This document shows, one piece after another, positions 53,361-54,230 of a stretch of 54,230 nt of DNA (the first letter of the stretch is position 1; the number at the start of each line of letters is the position of its first letter). The stretch spans positions 1 through 54,230 of the forward strand of contig NZ_JAMBPR010000061.1 in assembly GCF_024206475.1 (NCBI RefSeq), read 5' to 3'. Both the position numbers and the translations under genes were made by a program. Under the pieces are notes generated by a model. It did no database searches. It saw nothing but the letters and a program-made list of their open reading frames with translations, and had not been told where the DNA came from. The DNA comes from Paraburkholderia sp. CNPSo 3274. GTDB lineage: Bacteria > Pseudomonadota > Gammaproteobacteria > Burkholderiales > Burkholderiaceae.

Positions 53361-53933
53361 TATCGAACGTTGGCAGGCGGAGGACTCAGTCAGGTGATTT
53401 TTGATGCGCCGTAGTTTTATCCACTGATCGCATTTTGGTTTTGCTTCGTATTCCTATATATTTATATCGGTGCGGTGCCAGTTACGAGGCTTCGGGCATA
53501 TCACCCTGTACCGCCACCGCATGCAAACCACCGTGCGGCACAACCTCATGGAACGCGCCGGTCATGGATGGCGTGTCACCTTGCTGGTCACATGGCGCCA
53601 GACACCTGGCATCAGTTAGGCGCAGCTCGTCGTGTCTGTCAAAATAGCGGTATCCGTTCGCCAGCTACTGCGCACCCCAATACGCCTTCGCGGGCCGCAT
53701 GTTGCCGCCAACGTCCGATCAACAGTGTCGAAAACGGCAACCGGAATCCAACATCCTGGCGATCGCAGGGAAAACGTTACAGCAGGCTGGATGGCAGTTC
53801 CGGCTCGAGATCGCTGACCCGGGCGACGAGCTTTGAGTCGCGGTGCCGACGCGGCAAACGGGCGGCCATCCCTGGCCTCGAGCCGGTTTGCAAGCCGGGG
53901 CCTCGGACCTTATAACCCGGGCGGAGGGGAGCC
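53361..53933. other. Gene-free stretch before the UPF0158 gene
   Basis: Open frames are present but no family is recognisable. Short AT-rich runs occur near 53450-53470. Confidence 0.35.
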
Positions 53934-54230
53934 GTGGTCGCAGTCCGGTACGACGATCTTTCCATGGCCTTTGACTTCGTGAGCTGCGCGGCGCCAGCGG
54001 AGCATAACGCGTATGTCTCGCTCGATACGGGCAAGATCTGGTGGACTTCCGATTCCAGTGACGCGTTCGACGAGGAGATCCCTGACGACCTTGAGACTTC
54101 CGATCGCTACCTCGCGATACCGCACAGGAACGAGCTTGATCTCGGAAGCCGTCTCGCCTTGCGCTTTGTCGCACAGACGTTGCCTGCATGTTACGACCAG
54201 GTCGAAGGATTTTTCCGGAGGCGAGGGGCT
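53934..54230 (+). CDS. UPF0158-family protein (N-terminal part, runs off the right edge)
   Basis: The GTG at 53934 has GGAGGGG about 6 bases upstream; an ATG ten codons in is an alternative. The 99 codons in the window read VRYDDLSMAFDFVSCAAPAEHNAYVSLDTGKIWW, then PDDLETSDRYLAIPHRNELDLG and FVAQTLPACYDQVEGFFRRRGA. These match the UPF0158 pattern (ALDTGKIYW...DxExDRYxxIP). There is no stop in the window. The function is unknown. Confidence 0.8.
   Translation, partial: MVAVRYDDLSMAFDFVSCAAPAEHNAYVSLDTGKIWWTSDSSDAFDEEIPDDLETSDRYLAIPHRNELDLGSRLALRFVAQTLPACYDQVEGFFRRRGA

Noticed and set aside
53475..53915. Plus-strand 146-residue frame before the UPF0158 gene
   Set aside because: No motif, no ribosome binding site, and low-complexity Arg/Pro/His composition.

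Overview
The window is high-GC DNA from a Burkholderiaceae member. The gene families, small stress proteins and codon style suggest Paraburkholderia, Caballeronia or Burkholderia. The many insertion-sequence scraps and broken genes fit an accessory region, for example a second chromosome or megaplasmid. The genus is inferred from gene content only.

Layout. 1-210: end of an IS3-type transposase. 0.3-4.3 kb: a hybrid sensor kinase and small unknown genes. 4.4-11.5 kb: a heat-shock block with groES, a damaged groEL, three Hsp20 genes, small unknown proteins and tRNA-Lys. 12-18.8 kb: stress and envelope genes (CsbD, two YihY/BrkB proteins, DUF2934, Dps-like, receiver protein, PRC-barrel, YciF-like DUF892), several of them frameshifted. 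18.8-20.6 kb: a scrap zone with a probable group II intron remnant, an IS3 OrfA remnant and a truncated IS110 transposase. 21-21.6 kb: a PsiE-like membrane protein.

21.7-39.1 kb is the metabolic core and it is intact. It matches the known hmf pathway for 5-hydroxymethylfurfural (HMF), furfural and furoic acid: UbiD-type decarboxylase (hmfF), UbiX prenyltransferase (hmfG), three-subunit molybdenum furoyl-CoA dehydrogenase (hmfABC), furoyl-CoA synthetase (hmfD), crotonase-fold hydrolase (hmfE), GMC HMF/furfural oxidase (hmfH), an MFS transporter and a membrane di-iron hydroxylase. An aldehyde dehydrogenase and an XdhC molybdenum-cofactor protein are transcribed divergently behind a LysR regulator; a second, related LysR gene closes the far end. 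Expected flow: HmfH and the aldehyde dehydrogenase oxidise furan aldehydes to acids, HmfF with the HmfG cofactor removes one carboxylate of furandicarboxylate, HmfD activates furoate, HmfABC hydroxylates furoyl-CoA, and HmfE helps release 2-oxoglutarate. The large subunit HmfA carries an extra CoxG-type domain at its C-terminus.

39.7-54.2 kb is again accessory: an IS66 scrap, a truncated FAD-linked oxidase, a histidine kinase, an integrase scrap, a CYTH/CHAD protein, a YetF-like DUF421 protein, a GMC/cytochrome c pair broken by an IS630 scrap, a PfpI/DJ-1 protein, an NRAMP-type transporter, a YqjD-YqjE-type membrane operon, an FMN split-barrel protein, a truncated uracil-DNA glycosylase, and a UPF0158 gene running off the end. 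A family of small glycine-rich proteins occurs three times (14.2, 45.8 and 51.3 kb). Frameshifts are common in both flanks and absent from the hmf core.
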